From: a bacterium
GTDB taxonomy: Bacteria; Thermosulfidibacterota; Thermosulfidibacteria; Thermosulfidibacterales; Thermosulfidibacteraceae
Assembly: GCA_027022065.1 (NCBI GenBank)
Contig: JALVZS010000079.1
Span: forward strand, 1-10,840
Reading direction: 5' to 3'
DNA: 10,840 nucleotides
In this document: piece by piece, positions 9,628-10,840 of the stretch
How positions within the stretch are numbered: position 1 is the stretch's first letter
Layout: each line of letters opens with the position of its first letter
Position numbers and translations under genes: made by a program
The notes under the pieces: generated by a model
What the model saw: the letters and a program-made list of their open reading frames with translations, nothing else
Told to the model about the DNA's origin: nothing
The model's database searches: none

Positions 9628-10176
9628 TTACCTCCTCTTCCTAAATGGCATTCCTAGCTTTTCCAAAAGGGCCTTTGCCTCTTCATCGGTCTCAGCAGTG
9701 GTAACTATGGTTACCGAAAGTCCCCTTACCTTATCTATTGTATCGTAGTTGATCTCGTGGAATATGATCTGCTCAGGTATGCCCAAGGTGTAGTTGCCCC
9801 TACCATCAAAGGATTTATCCGATATTCCCCTGAAGTCCCTAACACGGGGCAAGGCTAGAGAAATAAGCCTGTCCAGAAACTCCCACATCCTGTCCTTACG
9901 AAGGGTAACCATCACCCCAATGGGCATGCCCTTCCTCAGCTTAAACTGGGCTATGGATTTTTTGGCCCTTCTGATACAGGGCCTCTGCCCCGCTATAGCC
10001 GCAAGCTGCTCCATGGCGTGGTCTATCACCTTGGGGTTCTGGGTAGCCTCTCCAACCCCCATGTTCAGCACCACCTTTACTATGCGGGGCACCTCCATGA
10101 TATTCTTATAACCAAACTCTTTCATAAGCTGGGGAACAACTTCTTTGTAGTACTTCTCCTTCAGACGAGGTACCAT
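9628..10176 (-). CDS. rplE: Large subunit ribosomal protein uL5
   Basis: 5S rRNA-binding protein of the central protuberance that contacts the P-site tRNA and forms bridge B1b with uS13. The 182-residue product starts [20 protein letters not shown], has [16 protein letters not shown], the block [19 protein letters not shown], then [11 protein letters not shown] and [14 protein letters not shown], all typical; it ends MPFRKRR. Length fits the family. ATG at 10176 follows AAAGGAGAG. rplX ends 17 bases upstream. In E. coli the uS8 repressor site overlaps the start of this gene; I see no clear copy of that structure here but did not fold the region. Confidence 0.98.
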   Translation of the reverse strand: MVPRLKEKYYKEVVPQLMKEFGYKNIMEVPRIVKVVLNMGVGEATQNPKVIDHAMEQLAAIAGQRPCIRRAKKSIAQFKLRKGMPIGVMVTLRKDRMWEFLDRLISLALPRVRDFRGISDKSFDGRGNYTLGIPEQIIFHEINYDTIDKVRGLSVTIVTTAETDEEAKALLEKLGMPFRKRR

Positions 10177-10193
10177 ACCCGTCTCTCCTTTCC

Positions 10194-10511
10194 TTATTTA
10201 TCTATGACTTCTCCACACTTCTTGCACTTCCTAACCTTTGTGCCATCCTCCAAAAAGGTGAAGCCCACCCTAGTGGGCGTTCCACACTTGGGGCATATAA
10301 GCATTACGTTAGAAACGTGAATGGGCGCAGGCTTTTCTATTATACCTCCTGGGGAGTTGGCAGTGGGCTTTTGGTGCTTCTTTACTATGTTCACTCCCTC
10401 AACCACTACCCTCTGCTTCTTGGGTATAACCCTAAGCACCTTTCCCCTTTTTCCCCTGTCTTTTCCAGCAATGACCACAACAAAGTCTTCCCTCTTTATC
10501 TTGGCAGCCAT
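10194..10511 (-). CDS. rplX: Large subunit ribosomal protein uL24, with zinc-ribbon cysteines
   Basis: Early 50S assembly initiator bound near the 5' end of 23S rRNA and the exit tunnel rim. The 105-residue product has the KOW motif ([20 protein letters not shown], about 9-28), then [13 protein letters not shown], the [14 protein letters not shown] block, and a C-terminal CPKCG and CKKCG pair (Cys73, Cys76, Cys96, Cys99) likely to bind zinc. Many bacterial homologues keep these cysteines, whereas the B. subtilis protein has lost them. ATG at 10511 follows AAGGAGA, with the rplN stop 12 bases upstream. Confidence 0.97.
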   Translation of the reverse strand: MAAKIKREDFVVVIAGKDRGKRGKVLRVIPKKQRVVVEGVNIVKKHQKPTANSPGGIIEKPAPIHVSNVMLICPKCGTPTRVGFTFLEDGTKVRKCKKCGEVIDK

Positions 10512-10523
10512 GGGACCATCTCC

Positions 10524-10840
10524 TTAGATGACTTCTGGAGCTAGAGAGATGATTTTCATAAAGCCCTTATTCCTTAGCTCCCTTGCCACAGGGCCGAATA
10601 TACGGGTTCCCAGAGGATCCCCATTGGGTTTTATGAGCACCACAGAGTTCCTGTCAAAGCGTATGTAGGATCCATCGGGCCTTCTCTGCTCCTTCCTGGT
10701 TCTTATGACCACAGCCCTGTGAACCTCCCCCTTCTTCACATGCCCGTCGGGAGAAGCCTCCTTAACGGTCACAACTATAACATCCCCCAAGCGGGCATAC
10801 CTCTGGTTAGAACCACCAAGCACCCTAATACACATGGCCT
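10524..10840 (-). CDS. rplN: Large subunit ribosomal protein uL14 (5' end outside window)
   Basis: 50S protein next to the sarcin-ricin loop side, forming bridges B5 and B8 with the 30S subunit. About 105 residues are visible: the frame is open to the window edge and reads [19 protein letters not shown], then [42 protein letters not shown] and the end [12 protein letters not shown]. The full protein is normally 122 residues, so about the first 17 lie beyond 10840. The ATG at 10835 is internal (the family has MCI here) and is not the start. It is the first visible gene of the spc-type segment. Confidence 0.97.
   Translation of the reverse strand, partial: AMCIRVLGGSNQRYARLGDVIVVTVKEASPDGHVKKGEVHRAVVIRTRKEQRRPDGSYIRFDRNSVVLIKPNGDPLGTRIFGPVARELRNKGFMKIISLAPEVI

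Noticed and set aside
10524-10835. rplN starting at the ATG at 10835
   Set aside because: The frame is open to the window edge and the uL14 family has this Met about 17-20 residues into the protein, so the real start is outside the window.

Overview
This window is one densely packed minus-strand gene block: the distal part of the bacterial S10-spc-alpha ribosomal protein cluster. Read 5'->3' on the minus strand (from high to low coordinates) the order is rplN (5' end cut by the window) - rplX - rplE - rpsN (zinc form) - rpsH - rplF - rplR - rpsE - rpmD - rplO - secY - adk - map - infA - rpmJ - rpsM - rpsK - rpsD - rpoA - rplQ - trmFO (3' end cut by the window). All 21 genes point the same way. 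Gaps range from short overlaps to about 21 bases, so nearly every base is coding, a stop/start junction or a Shine-Dalgarno (SD) site. I see no RNA gene, mobile element, CRISPR array, internal terminator or convincing internal promoter.

Region by region: 10840-7350 holds the spc-type genes for ribosomal proteins uL14, bL24, uL5, uS14, uS8, uL6, uL18, uS5, uL30 and uL15. 6906-3837 holds the SecYEG channel subunit SecY, adenylate kinase, type I methionine aminopeptidase, IF-1 and bL36. 3821-1009 is the alpha-type segment (uS13, uS11, uS4, RNA polymerase alpha, bL17). 1002-1 is the first 334 codons of trmFO, encoding the folate/FAD-dependent tRNA m5U54 methyltransferase, which starts only 6 bases after the rplQ stop. 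Together the genes build the ribosome, start translation (IF-1), trim nascent proteins (Map), export them (SecY), recycle AMP (Adk), transcribe (RpoA) and mature tRNA (TrmFO).

Organism: clearly a bacterium. The coding strand is purine-rich, arginine is commonly AGG/AGA and isoleucine often ATA, and the proteins are rich in Lys/Glu/Arg; this style is common in thermophiles. Zinc-binding Cys sets are kept in uS4, uS14, bL36, bL24 and Adk. The order secY-adk-map-infA-rpmJ-rpsM-rpsK-rpsD-rpoA-rplQ occurs in several non-enterobacterial lineages (Clostridia, Thermotogae, Synergistetes, Aquificae-like and Thermodesulfobacteria-like groups). I suspect a thermophilic or deep-branching anaerobe but cannot name the phylum from sequence alone.

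I found no undescribed system. The points worth a second look are small: trmFO attached to the ribosomal operon behind tandem in-frame stops, a tiny ATG mini-ORF over the rpsD TTG start, SD-poor coupled starts for map and infA, and a repeated tail on uL6.
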